Origin: an uncultured Bacteroidales bacterium
Lineage (GTDB): Bacteria > Bacteroidota > Bacteroidia > Bacteroidales > UBA932
NCBI GenBank assembly: GCA_944322585.1
Contig: CALUPB010000025.1
Span: forward strand, 1-36,568
Length of the DNA stretch: 36,568 bases
Direction of reading: 5' to 3'
The notes under the pieces are model-generated. The model had not been told where the DNA came from, searched no databases, and saw only the letters and a program-made list of their open reading frames with translations. The translations under genes were made by a program, and so were the position numbers. This document shows, piece after piece, positions 16,693 through 24,188 of the stretch (positions are counted from its first letter, which is position 1; the number at the start of each line of letters is the position of its first letter).

Positions 16693-17366
16693 CAATCGTT
16701 ATGTCTAAGAAAATGGTTCTTGTCCTTGCCGCCACGGTTTGCGGAACAGGCAGTCTTGTGGCCCGGACTGGTTCGGAGGATGGAGAGTCCGCATGGGAAA
16801 ACGGACTTCCGTACAAGTATGAACTGAATGTAGGGTGGGGAGGCTTTCCCGTAGTGGACGCGTTGACTTTTTCCTGGTTCGATCTATGGGAGACCAGAGA
16901 AGAATTGTTATGGTATCCAAATTCTCTCGGGGACATATATTCCGGTTATACAGGACCGTCGTATTCCACTGGAGTTATCTCGGCTGAATTCAACATGCAG
17001 TTCAAGAAATGGTTCGCCCTAGGGGTCCAGGCAAATTTCGATGCCATATGGTCGGCAGTACGCTCCTCAGATACGGGGGAGAGGACAGGGTCTGCCAACG
17101 GACTGGTCTTTGCGCTTCTCCCGTACGCGAGGTTCACCTATCTGAACCGGCCTGTCGTCAAGCTGTATTCCGCAGTCGGTCTTGGAGTGACGGCGGGTTA
17201 CAGGAATTATTCCGCTGAAGGTTATTCTGCATATGCCTCGGCATATCCGGCTTTTCAGCTTACTCCGATAGGCATTATGCTCGGAAGACGGGTTTATGGA
17301 CTGTTTGAGCTCGGCGTAGGCACAGTCTACATGGGGTGCAGGGCCGGCATTGGCTACAGGTTCTGA
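16689..17366 (+). CDS. Putative outer membrane beta-barrel protein, module copy 2
   Basis: A 225-residue paralogue of the protein at 15296-15931. It has a signal peptide (ending about VAR, residue 26), strand-rich barrel sequence and a C-terminal aromatic GIGYRF. The C-terminal third aligns closely with copy 1 (YARFTYLNR, VVKLYSAVGLGV, QLTPIGIMLGRRVYGLFELGVGTVYMG). The N-terminal halves are much more divergent, suggesting an old duplication or separately evolving surface loops. The ATG at 16689 overlaps the preceding stop; an alternative ATG lies at 16701. Confidence 0.75.
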   Translation: MTIVMSKKMVLVLAATVCGTGSLVARTGSEDGESAWENGLPYKYELNVGWGGFPVVDALTFSWFDLWETREELLWYPNSLGDIYSGYTGPSYSTGVISAEFNMQFKKWFALGVQANFDAIWSAVRSSDTGERTGSANGLVFALLPYARFTYLNRPVVKLYSAVGLGVTAGYRNYSAEGYSAYASAYPAFQLTPIGIMLGRRVYGLFELGVGTVYMGCRAGIGYRF

Positions 17367-17413
17367 CATTGTATTCCATGGCATGAGCCGCTGTTCGTTT
17401 TAATACAGGTTGA

Positions 17414-18262
17414 ATGATGAAAAAGATATTCTTGTATTTTATTGTTTCGGTGTCAGCCGTTTCCTGCACCCTTGACAAGGGAAGCGGTACACACAGGACA
17501 CCCGACGCCCTTTATCAGTACACTTCCTGCCTGCTGTATGACTGGGTCGTCAATTCCGTGTCGTTTCTGGACAAGTCTCTGGAGATAGATGCCTATCTCT
17601 GGCTTTCGGAAGAGGAGAAACAGAAACCCGAATATGATAATCTGAGGCAGTCGCTGAGGCAAATGGATGAGAATACGTTCCAGTATGAGCGGGCCTTGAT
17701 TATAAATACTGACGGTCCGCTGACGGAGCAGGGTACAGTTTGGACTCTGGAACTGGATGATGACATGCTGTATAACTATATGTTCCAGAGCTACTATTGG
17801 AGAGTGTCCGATGACTCGGACGGGTCTTCCGCACCTGATGGCGGTTCTTCCGTAACGTGGAGAGTGGAGTGCACGGGAAGTGACAGCTGGAAAATAAGTG
17901 CGGGAGGAGACGCCGTCATGGTAAGTATGGAGGCGGATTTTGAACGTGCGCCTGCAGATATCATGGAAGGCGTCAAATATGAGGGGACAGGTTATGACTA
18001 TACTGGCAAGGTGAGCGGACAGATAGCTGAAGACCGTGACGGGACCGGTGCAGATTTCCGGACGGAAAGCGATTTCAGATACTATTACAGGCTTTATGAA
18101 TGGGATTCTTCCGGCTCCGATGAACCGGACAGGGAATATTATCACGATTATGATGTGGTGTTCCGTCTTGACGTGTACAGGCAGGATGAATTGAGCGACT
18201 GGTGCGTACTGACCTGCAGCAGTGACGGGATGGACTGCCAGACAAGTCTCGGCAGCCTGTAG
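17414..18262 (+). CDS. Putative lipoprotein, module copy 2
   Basis: A 282-residue acidic protein. The N terminus is a short lipoprotein signal with Cys18 in VSAVSC, a relaxed lipobox. The body is rich in Asp, Tyr and Trp, with a WRVECTGSDSWKI segment that faintly resembles RYRIVCDSADDDSRVYW in the lipoprotein at 15937-16692. The two lipoproteins may therefore be distant paralogues, as the barrels are. No known family is recognised. It is the last gene of the four-gene cluster. Confidence 0.65.
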   Translation: MMKKIFLYFIVSVSAVSCTLDKGSGTHRTPDALYQYTSCLLYDWVVNSVSFLDKSLEIDAYLWLSEEEKQKPEYDNLRQSLRQMDENTFQYERALIINTDGPLTEQGTVWTLELDDDMLYNYMFQSYYWRVSDDSDGSSAPDGGSSVTWRVECTGSDSWKISAGGDAVMVSMEADFERAPADIMEGVKYEGTGYDYTGKVSGQIAEDRDGTGADFRTESDFRYYYRLYEWDSSGSDEPDREYYHDYDVVFRLDVYRQDELSDWCVLTCSSDGMDCQTSLGSL

Positions 18263-18506
18263 CCAGGGATGTGCCGAGCGTGCTGGCTGACATCTGTGCG
18301 GCGGGTCCCTCCCGTTCACGGGGCCACGTGCGGCCATGCCGGCGCATTCCACCTTTCTGATTTCCCGGGGAACTGTCCATCACGTGCAGGAATTCTGATT
18401 TGTCATGTCCGGTGCCGTGGCTCTGGAACTGGCACAGTCATATGACGGACAGTTCATACGGAATTTGCATGCCGTTGGATTCCTGACGCGGGCTCTCCAG
18501 GGAGGA

Positions 18507-18569
18507 GGGGATATGTGCAACCAACCCTCAATACACGCTCCCTGCGGCATCGTCACTGCGCGTATCCCC
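18507..18569. repeat. Palindrome-bounded repeat, unit 1
   Basis: The arms GGGGATATGTGC (18507-18518) and GCGCGTATCCCC (18558-18569) pair over 12 bases with two G-U wobbles. They enclose a core beginning AACCAACCCTCAATACACG. Unit 2 repeats the core 74 bases downstream with few changes. The structure is REP-like. Confidence 0.7.
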
Positions 18570-18583
18570 CGCTCGACCTCCAT

Positions 18584-18640
18584 GATATGCGCAACCAACC
18601 CTCAATACACGCGCCCTGCGGCATCCCCGCTGCGCATATC
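18584..18640. repeat. Palindrome-bounded repeat, unit 2
   Basis: The perfect 9-base arms GATATGCGC (18584-18592) and GCGCATATC (18632-18640) enclose nearly the same core as unit 1. Changes between units keep the arms pairable, a hint that the fold matters. Confidence 0.7.
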
Positions 18641-18725
18641 CCATCCGGGCTGCGGAATTCATACAGAATCGCAGCCTCCGATCTCTTTGGGGAACATTGC
18701 TGATAATCATTTGATTTTTTCTGCC

Positions 18726-18750
18726 GGCTGACAAAATGTCAGCCTTTTTT
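18726..18750 (+). terminator. Rho-independent terminator
   Basis: GGCTGACA and TGTCAGCC form a perfect 8-base stem with an AAA loop, followed by six T. It acts on the plus strand but lies about 460 bases after the last coding stop. The transcript it ends is either a long 3' tail of the lipoprotein operon or an unrecognised RNA across the repeat region. Confidence 0.85.
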
Positions 18751-18936
18751 GTTTGGAATGTCTTTTGACTTACCGGACATGTCGTTGCGGAACGGACTGG
18801 ACAGGAATGCATCCTGACAGACACAGGAGACCTGCCGGTGGGGATATGATGTCATTTCAATGGAAAGGCAGGGCGCTTTTATACCGTTCTTCCGTCAGGA
18901 CAGAGATACTGATATAATGAATAGGAGACATAGATT

Positions 18937-20946
18937 ATGGCAAAGAAAAAAGGCATAACAGGAAAGATCGGTGTTACAACCGAGAACATATTTCCGGTAA
19001 TCAAGAAATTCCTGTATTCCGACCATGAGATTTTCCTGAGGGAACTGGTGGCGAATGCAGTGGATGCGACTCAAAAGATGAAGGCTCTTGCGTCTTCAGG
19101 TGATTTCAAGGGGGAATTGGGTGACCTTTCCGTACGTATAGAGCTTGACGAAAAGGACAGGACACTGAAAATCATCGACCGCGGAATCGGTATGACCGAG
19201 GAAGAAGTCGACAGGTACATCAACCAGATAGCATTCAGTTCGGCAGGAGAATTTCTCGAGAAATACAAGGATCAGATCGGCAACATAATAGGACATTTCG
19301 GCCTCGGTTTTTATTCCGCATTCATGGTGGCGGAGAAAGTCACTGTCGAGACTCTGTCATGGCAGGATGGCGCAAAGGCGGTGAAATGGTCATGTGACGG
19401 ATCGCCTGAATATGAGATGTCCGACTGCGACAAAAGCGACAGGGGAACGGTGATTACCCTCTACATAGACAAGGATGAGGATGAATTTTCGAAGAAAGAC
19501 CGTATCGCAGCCCTTCTCGGCAAATATTGCAAATTCATGCCGGTTCCTGTCATTTTCGGCAAGGAGCAGGAATGGAAGGACGGCAAGTATGTCGATACCG
19601 ACAGGGACAATGTCATCAACAAGGTGGAGCCTCTGTGGATGAAGAAGCCGACCGACCTTAAGGAAGAGGATTATATGAACTTTTACCGTGCCCTGTATCC
19701 GATGGGAGAGGATCCTCTGTTCCATATCCATCTGAATGTCGATTATCCGTTCCATCTTACCGGTATCCTTTATTTCCCTAAGATAAAGGACAGGATGGAC
19801 ATCATGCGCAACAAGATACAGCTTTACTGCAACCAGATGTTCGTCACGGACAGTGTGGACAATATAGTACCGGATTTCCTGACGCTGCTTCACGGTGTGA
19901 TAGATTCTCCCGATATTCCGCTGAATGTTTCCAGAAGCTATCTTCAGAGCGACGCCAACGTAAAGAAGATTTCGGGATATATTACGAGGAAGGTGGCAGA
20001 CAGGCTGGAAGAGATTTTCAAGAACGAGAGGAAATCCCTGGAGGAAAAATGGGACAACCTGAAGCTCTTTATCGAGTACGGTATGCTCAGCGACGAGAAA
20101 TTCTGCGAAAGGGCTATGAAATTCTGTCTGCTCAAGAATACGGACGGCAAATATTTCAGTATGGATGATTACAGGAAAGCGATAGAGACGCAGCAGACCG
20201 ACAAGGACAAGAAACTCGTTTTCCTGTATGCTACGGACGTGGAGTCCCAGTATCCTTATATCGAAAGCGCAAAGAACAAGGGCTACGATGTCCTTCTGAT
20301 GGATTGCCAGCTGGATTCCCATTTCGTCAATCTGCTGGAGACGAAGATGGAGAACACAAGGTTCGCCAGGGTCGATTCGGACAGCATTGACAATCTTATC
20401 CCTAAGGAGGAAAAGATCCGTCCTGAACTTGCAGATGACCAGAAGAAAGACCTCGGTATTCTCTTCAAGTCCGTTCTCCCATCAGAGAACAATTACAATG
20501 TGGAGGCTGACAATCTCGGGGAAGACGCCGCTCCTATACTGATTACCCAGTCGGAATTCATGCGCCGTTACCGTGAGATGTCGTCTTTGGGAGGAGGAAT
20601 GAATTTCTATGGCGAGATGCCGGCATCCTATACCATTACGGTAAATATGCAGAATCCGTTGGTGGCAAAGATTATGGAAGCCAAAAATGCTTCCGTGAAA
20701 CCGGAGGAGGTCGTTGCCGATGCCCCTTCCGATGCTACCGAGGAGCAGAAGAAGGCGGTCCGTGAGGCCAAGGATGCGGCCGCTGATGCCCATAAGAAAG
20801 AGATTGAGACTTTCGCCCATGGCAATGAGATATTGAAGCAGATTACAGATCTGGCACTGCTTGCCAACGGTATGCTGAAAGGCAAGGCTTTGAGCGACTT
20901 CATCAGCAGGAGCGGCAAGGTCGTTGCCGATGCCTATCTGAAATAG
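18937..20946 (+). CDS. htpG: Molecular chaperone HtpG (Hsp90)
   Basis: A 669-residue cytosolic ATP-dependent chaperone. The N-terminal GHKL ATPase is clear: FLRELVANAVDATQK, DRGIGMTEEE and GHFGLGFYSAFMV. The middle domain carries PLWMKKP and LNVSRSYLQSD (catalytic-loop Arg). The C-terminal dimerisation region ends LSDFISRSGKVVADAYLK. A basic KKKGITGKIGVTTENIFPVIKKFLYS start is typical of Bacteroidetes HtpG. A ribosome site AGGAGA lies 8 bases before the ATG. The Ala/Lys/Glu-rich stretch near residues 590-625 (EEQKKAVREAKDAAADAHKKE) is a charged linker. A terminator follows at 21140-21174, after a MITE-like element. Confidence 0.98.
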   Translation: MAKKKGITGKIGVTTENIFPVIKKFLYSDHEIFLRELVANAVDATQKMKALASSGDFKGELGDLSVRIELDEKDRTLKIIDRGIGMTEEEVDRYINQIAFSSAGEFLEKYKDQIGNIIGHFGLGFYSAFMVAEKVTVETLSWQDGAKAVKWSCDGSPEYEMSDCDKSDRGTVITLYIDKDEDEFSKKDRIAALLGKYCKFMPVPVIFGKEQEWKDGKYVDTDRDNVINKVEPLWMKKPTDLKEEDYMNFYRALYPMGEDPLFHIHLNVDYPFHLTGILYFPKIKDRMDIMRNKIQLYCNQMFVTDSVDNIVPDFLTLLHGVIDSPDIPLNVSRSYLQSDANVKKISGYITRKVADRLEEIFKNERKSLEEKWDNLKLFIEYGMLSDEKFCERAMKFCLLKNTDGKYFSMDDYRKAIETQQTDKDKKLVFLYATDVESQYPYIESAKNKGYDVLLMDCQLDSHFVNLLETKMENTRFARVDSDSIDNLIPKEEKIRPELADDQKKDLGILFKSVLPSENNYNVEADNLGEDAAPILITQSEFMRRYREMSSLGGGMNFYGEMPASYTITVNMQNPLVAKIMEAKNASVKPEEVVADAPSDATEEQKKAVREAKDAAADAHKKEIETFAHGNEILKQITDLALLANGMLKGKALSDFISRSGKVVADAYLK

Positions 20947-20956
20947 GGACTAAAAG

Positions 20957-21113
20957 GCTGTTTTGAATTTTCTCGAAAGTTCTGTATGGCTCTTTCCGGT
21001 CTGTTCGACCCTTCTGTTTCAGTCAGATAGCTATGCTATCCTTTTCAAAAAGAAAGGTCGGCCAGCTCCGAAAATACCTCATGAAATTTATAATGACAAA
21101 AATCAAAACAGCT
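20957..21113. mobile_element. MITE-like element with 10-base terminal inverted repeats
   Basis: The perfect inverted ends GCTGTTTTGA (20957-20966) and TCAAAACAGC (21104-21113) bound a 157-base non-coding segment; after one mismatch the ends pair for four more bases. Inside is a perfect GATAGC/GCTATC hairpin (21026-21040). It has no transposase and no clear target duplication. It sits between htpG and its terminator. The size and ends fit a miniature inverted-repeat element or Bacteroidales intergenic repeat. Confidence 0.6.
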
Positions 21114-21139
21114 TCCACGTATTCAGAATAATATGATAT

Positions 21140-21174
21140 GGGGGTGACTCAAAAATGAAAGTCATCCCCTTTTT
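21140..21174 (+). terminator. Terminator downstream of htpG
   Basis: GGGGGTGACT (21140-21149) pairs with AGTCATCCCC (21160-21169), ten pairs with one G-U, followed by TTTTT. Dispersed repeat copy B begins in the T-run. Confidence 0.8.
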
Positions 21175-21249
21175 CCTTGTTTTTCCGTGAGTCAACTTCA
21201 GTTCCCCTTTCGAATATTCGATTCTCAGAGAGTTGTCAAACCTTTTGGG
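21171..21249. repeat. Dispersed intergenic repeat, copy B
   Basis: The second copy of the ~80-base repeat at 3381-3460, same orientation. The identical 19-base core is at 21214-21232 and the identical TCAAACCTTTTGGG at 21236-21249. It lies between the convergent htpG and folE genes. Between it and folE (21250-21342) I see nothing. Confidence 0.7.
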
Positions 21250-21342
21250 CCGGCCTCGTATCCGTTTTCCTGCAGCAATTTTGACATTGTCGCCCGATGT
21301 TAAGAAACTGCTTTATGGACGGATGCCGGCGGCTGTAATCCG

Positions 21343-21936
21343 TTATGCTTCCTTAATAAGGTTAAGGAATTCATTCCTTGTCCTCTCGTCTTTCAGGAAT
21401 ACGCCGGAAAACGCTGAAGTGGTAGTGATTGCATTTGCTTTCTGGACCCCTCTTATCTGCATGCAGGTGTGGGAAGCCTCTATGACAACGGCTACTCCCA
21501 TTGGTTTCAGAGTGTCCTGTATGCAGTCGCGTATCTGGACAGTCAGCCTTTCCTGCACCTGGAGCCGTCTGGCATAGGTCTCTACGACCCTGGCGATTTT
21601 GCTGAGACCGGTAATGGTTCCGTCAGGGATATATGCCACATGCGCTTTCCCGATAAACGGCATTACGTGATGTTCGCAGGTCGAGTACAGTTCGATGTTC
21701 TTGACAAGGACCATCTGGCTGTATTCCTCCTTGAACATCGCGCTGCGGAGAAGCTCCGCCCCGTCTTCCCGGCTGCCTTTTGTCAGGAACTGCAGGGCCT
21801 TGGCAACTCTTTCAGGAGTCTTTACAAGTCCTTCTCTGTCAGGATCTTCACCTAACAGTTTCAATATTTCCCGATAATGTCCTGCGATCTGTGCGGTGAC
21901 AGCATCATCGTATATGTCTTGTCTGTAGTATGCCAT
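21343..21936 (-). CDS. folE: GTP cyclohydrolase I
   Basis: A 197-residue enzyme that converts GTP to dihydroneopterin triphosphate, the first step of tetrahydrofolate (and related pterin) synthesis. Zinc ligands are Cys87 and His90 in [10 protein letters not shown] and Cys158 in HTCMQIRG. The family motifs [34 protein letters not shown] and the [10 protein letters not shown] end are intact. The N-terminal region [18 protein letters not shown] is typical. Its minus-strand promoter box is at 21987-21994. It is divergent from the DUF2795 gene and convergent with htpG. Confidence 0.97.
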   Translation of the reverse strand: MAYYRQDIYDDAVTAQIAGHYREILKLLGEDPDREGLVKTPERVAKALQFLTKGSREDGAELLRSAMFKEEYSQMVLVKNIELYSTCEHHVMPFIGKAHVAYIPDGTITGLSKIARVVETYARRLQVQERLTVQIRDCIQDTLKPMGVAVVIEASHTCMQIRGVQKANAITTTSAFSGVFLKDERTRNEFLNLIKEA

Positions 21937-21986
21937 TTTGTCTTTGGTATAAATCTTGTGTTGCGCTATCGCGCATTTTCGGCCAG

Positions 21987-21994
21987 CAAAAATA
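21987..21994 (-). promoter_or_regulatory. -7 box TATTTTTG for folE
   Basis: A TAnnTTTG match on the minus strand, 50 bases before the folE ATG. No good -33 element is seen. Confidence 0.4.
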
Positions 21995-22026
21995 GCAAAA
22001 AGAATTCATCTTACGGATTTTTTGTC

Positions 22027-22034
22027 TATATTTG
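22027..22034 (+). promoter_or_regulatory. -7 box TATATTTG for the DUF2795 gene
   Basis: A TAnnTTTG match on the plus strand, 58 bases before the ATG at 22093, divergent from the folE box. No -33 TTTG at the usual spacing. Confidence 0.4.
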
Positions 22035-22092
22035 CGACCCGTTTATGATAACGTTGTGACTTATAATATAAAACGGATTAACCATTTAAGCT

Positions 22093-22314
22093 ATGTATTG
22101 GACACTTGAACTTGCGTACAGACTGGAGGACGCGCCGTGGCCTGCTACAAAGGAAGAGCTGATTGACTACGCAACACGTTCTGGAGCCCCACTTGAGGTG
22201 GTTGAGAACCTTGAGGAACTGGAGGACGACGGCGAGATCTACGAAAGCATCGAAGACATCTGGCCCGACTACCCTACCAAAGACGATTTCTTTTTCAACG
22301 AGGAGGAATATTAA
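22093..22314 (+). CDS. Small acidic conserved protein, DUF2795-type
   Basis: A 73-residue, very acidic protein. It opens MYWTLELAYRLEDAPWPATKEELIDYA, continues with a predicted helix RSGAPLEVVENLEELEDDGE, and ends with an acidic FFFNEEEY. This layout is one I associate with small highly conserved Bacteroidetes proteins annotated as DUF2795; the function is unknown. It has its own promoter box and a strong terminator and is the last core-like gene before the accessory region. Confidence 0.8.
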   Translation: MYWTLELAYRLEDAPWPATKEELIDYATRSGAPLEVVENLEELEDDGEIYESIEDIWPDYPTKDDFFFNEEEY

Positions 22315-22318
22315 TTAA

Positions 22319-22353
22319 AAAAATGGCTTTCAGGTACTCTGGAAGCCATTTTT
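22319..22353. terminator. Bidirectional terminator after the DUF2795 gene
   Basis: AAAAATGGCTTTCAG pairs with CTGGAAGCCATTTTT around the loop GTACT (one G-U pair). An A-run precedes and a T-run follows, so it could work on both strands. It begins right after the stop codon. Confidence 0.85.
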
Positions 22354-22362
22354 ATACTTATT

Positions 22363-22388
22363 AGTGCCATTTCTGCGGAAATGGCACT
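22363..22388. repeat. Perfect palindrome upstream of the integrase
   Basis: AGTGCCATTTC (22363-22373) and GAAATGGCACT (22378-22388) form an 11-base perfect inverted repeat around TGCG. There is no T-run, so a terminator is unlikely. Its place between the last core-like gene and the integrase makes it a candidate recombination or attachment-site structure, but no matching copy is seen at the other end. Confidence 0.5.
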
Positions 22389-22451
22389 ATGCGTTTCAGG
22401 GCATTCTACGGCAGGGTGCGGAAGAATAAACTTACTAAAAACTTGACTAGT

Positions 22452-22503
22452 AAGTATTCTTAAAATTATAAAAATAAGTATATTTGCAAAAAGAGAATAC
22501 TTA
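22452..22503 (+). promoter_or_regulatory. Integrase promoter with a flanking inverted repeat (candidate operator)
   Basis: The -7 box TATATTTG at 22479-22486 precedes the integrase ATG at 22503. It is bracketed by a perfect 10-base inverted repeat (TAAGTATTCT at 22451-22460, AGAATACTTA at 22494-22503), whose right arm abuts the start codon. A second smaller inverted pair, CTTACTA/TAGTAAG, lies at 22431-22454. A dimeric protein bound here would block both the promoter and ribosome access. Confidence 0.5.
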
Positions 22504-23819
22504 TGGGAAAGATCAAGTCTGAAATTCCACGCGGACATTATGTGTTCAGGAATGCTCCAAATGCCAAAGGAGAACGCGCTCTCAATCTCCAGTATGTATG
22601 TAATGGCGTGCCGGTGTATAAATCAACCGGCATATTTCTACACCCTGACATGTGGAATGCGACGACACAGGAAGCGAAAGCAAAGTGTCCGGATGCGACA
22701 CGGATTAACAGGCGTCTGAAAGAATTTCGAAACAACATCGACGAGCAGATTGAAAATTGTGACGAGGTTGTTACAGTCGAAGTCCTGCGGTCTATTATCA
22801 AAGGGACATACGGCCAGACGGGAAAGGACACTCCTTTTATCCAGTATGCAATTAAGTTGAACGAAACCCGCTACCAGCAGGGAAAGATCGGTTATTCTAC
22901 ATATTATAATGCATCGCTTAGCCTGCAGCATTTCAGACGGTATTTCCTTGAAAACAACATACCGGAGCCACGAGTCTCTAATATAACGATAGGTATGGTG
23001 GACGGCTTCAAGGAATGGAACCTGACAAGTGTGAAGATGAAGTCTAAGGAGGCTATCAATAAGAAACTGACTCCTATCATCAAGGCTGCGAGATATGCAG
23101 CGGACAATGGTCTGCTGGATGCCAAGACTGCGACAGCCATAGCCGAGTCCTATCTTGACACCAAGACAAGAAAGTATGAAGGCGAAACTGAAGAAAAGGA
23201 AGTACGATATCTTGATGAGAACCAGATAAACAGAGTTAAAGAACTGTATGGCACAATTCACGATGTCAGAAGACTTAGAATCCTAGATATCTTTCTGTTT
23301 GCGTATTATGCCTGCGGGCTACGGGTCTCGGACATTATCACATTGGAATGGAGTCACATCAATTTTGATGACAGGGTCCTCATAAAACAGATCGTAAAGA
23401 CAAAGAACACGCTTAGGATTCCGTTGTGCGATGAAGCCATCAACATCCTCCGGAAATATCAGAATGAAAACAAAAATCCCCGTTTCGTGTTCAACTGCCT
23501 TCCGGTAGATTTCAACCTTGATGATCCTGCAAGGTTAGATACCTGCCTGAAGAGCAATAACCGGAATTTCCAGGCATCGTTAAGGACAGTCGGGAAGAAA
23601 CTCGGACTGCCGTTTAACCTGACAATGCACGTTGCACGCCATTCGTTTGCGGTCCAGGCTCTGAATAACGGGATGGATGTCCATGTCATCAGTACATTGC
23701 TTGGACACACTTCCATAACTGCAACAGAAAAGGTCTATGCAAAATTCCTGAACAAAACGCTCGACCAGGCCCTGATAGACAAGATGCCGTTCAGTTTTTC
23801 ATCACAGCCCGATAAGTAG
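22503..23819 (+). CDS. Tyrosine-type site-specific integrase
   Basis: A 438-residue phage-integrase-family recombinase of the Bacteroidetes type. The N-terminal arm-binding region is followed by a SAM-like core-binding domain (about 105-215) and the catalytic domain with Arg274 (ACGLRVSDI), His376-xx-Arg379 (HVARHSF), His402 (LLGHTSI) and nucleophile Tyr412 (EKVYAKF). All key residues are present, so it should be active. It sits at the left edge of the AT-richer accessory region and probably drives excision and integration of this element. Confidence 0.95.
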   Translation: MGKIKSEIPRGHYVFRNAPNAKGERALNLQYVCNGVPVYKSTGIFLHPDMWNATTQEAKAKCPDATRINRRLKEFRNNIDEQIENCDEVVTVEVLRSIIKGTYGQTGKDTPFIQYAIKLNETRYQQGKIGYSTYYNASLSLQHFRRYFLENNIPEPRVSNITIGMVDGFKEWNLTSVKMKSKEAINKKLTPIIKAARYAADNGLLDAKTATAIAESYLDTKTRKYEGETEEKEVRYLDENQINRVKELYGTIHDVRRLRILDIFLFAYYACGLRVSDIITLEWSHINFDDRVLIKQIVKTKNTLRIPLCDEAINILRKYQNENKNPRFVFNCLPVDFNLDDPARLDTCLKSNNRNFQASLRTVGKKLGLPFNLTMHVARHSFAVQALNNGMDVHVISTLLGHTSITATEKVYAKFLNKTLDQALIDKMPFSFSSQPDK

Positions 23820-23875
23820 CGCAACTTCTCTAATAATAAGCGATCAAAATTATTTTCAGAATGAATTAAGTTTAT

Positions 23876-23883
23876 TATTTTTG
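23876..23883 (+). promoter_or_regulatory. -7 box TATTTTTG for the toxin-antitoxin operon
   Basis: A TAnnTTTG match 42 bases before the antitoxin ATG. A TTTT 19 bases upstream is a weak -33. The stretch 23889-23903 (AAATAAGAATTACTT) holds short partly palindromic repeats that could bind the AbrB-type antitoxin. Confidence 0.4.
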
Positions 23884-23924
23884 CTAAAAATAAGAATTAC
23901 TTACTTTTCAAATTTATAAGAATT

Positions 23925-24188
23925 ATGGCAACAATAGCATCAATGTCATCGAGAGGACAGATAGTGCTTCCGGTCTCCATAAGAAGAAAAATGAATCTTG
24001 GGGAAGGCTCACAGTTCCTTGTCATATCAGATGATGAGAACATATTGCTGAAACCTATAAGGGAACCGTCCTTGGATGAATTTTATTCATTGATTGAAAA
24101 GGCACAGGAAACAGCTAAAAAGATTGGCCTGACCGAAGAAGATATCAATACCGTAATTAAGGAAGCGAGAGCGGAGAAGCGGAAATGA
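23925..24188 (+). CDS. AbrB/MazE-type antitoxin
   Basis: An 87-residue protein. The N-terminal SpoVT/AbrB swapped-hairpin DNA-binding domain is clear (SSRGQIVLPVSIRRKMNLGEGSQ, then a DDENILLKPI strand). The helical, charged C-terminal half probably wraps the toxin. It overlaps the PIN-domain toxin gene by 4 bases (ATGA). Such pairs are type II toxin-antitoxin modules in which the antitoxin represses its own operon. The module may stabilise the accessory region. Confidence 0.9.
   Translation: MATIASMSSRGQIVLPVSIRRKMNLGEGSQFLVISDDENILLKPIREPSLDEFYSLIEKAQETAKKIGLTEEDINTVIKEARAEKRK

Larger units (their letters stand above)
18263..18936. other. Gene-free interval of 674 bases with palindromic repeats and a terminator
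   Basis: I see no convincing gene here; the open frames across it run through the repeats and have no ribosome site. It contains two imperfect tandem copies of a palindrome-bounded repeat (18507-18643), a strong plus-strand terminator (18726-18750), and the htpG leader with the ribosome site AGGAGA at 18923-18928. Bases 18263-18500 and 18751-18910 show nothing I can name. Confidence 0.6.

Noticed and set aside
18507-18643. CRISPR array
   Set aside because: Only two repeat units, imperfect, with palindromic arms at both ends of a long core, and no cas genes nearby.
18405-18731. Open frames across the 18.5 kb repeats
   Set aside because: They exist only because the repeat lacks stops in that frame; no ribosome site or family resemblance.
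19390-20322. Minus-strand frame of about 310 codons
   Set aside because: Antisense to htpG; a shadow of a well-conserved gene.
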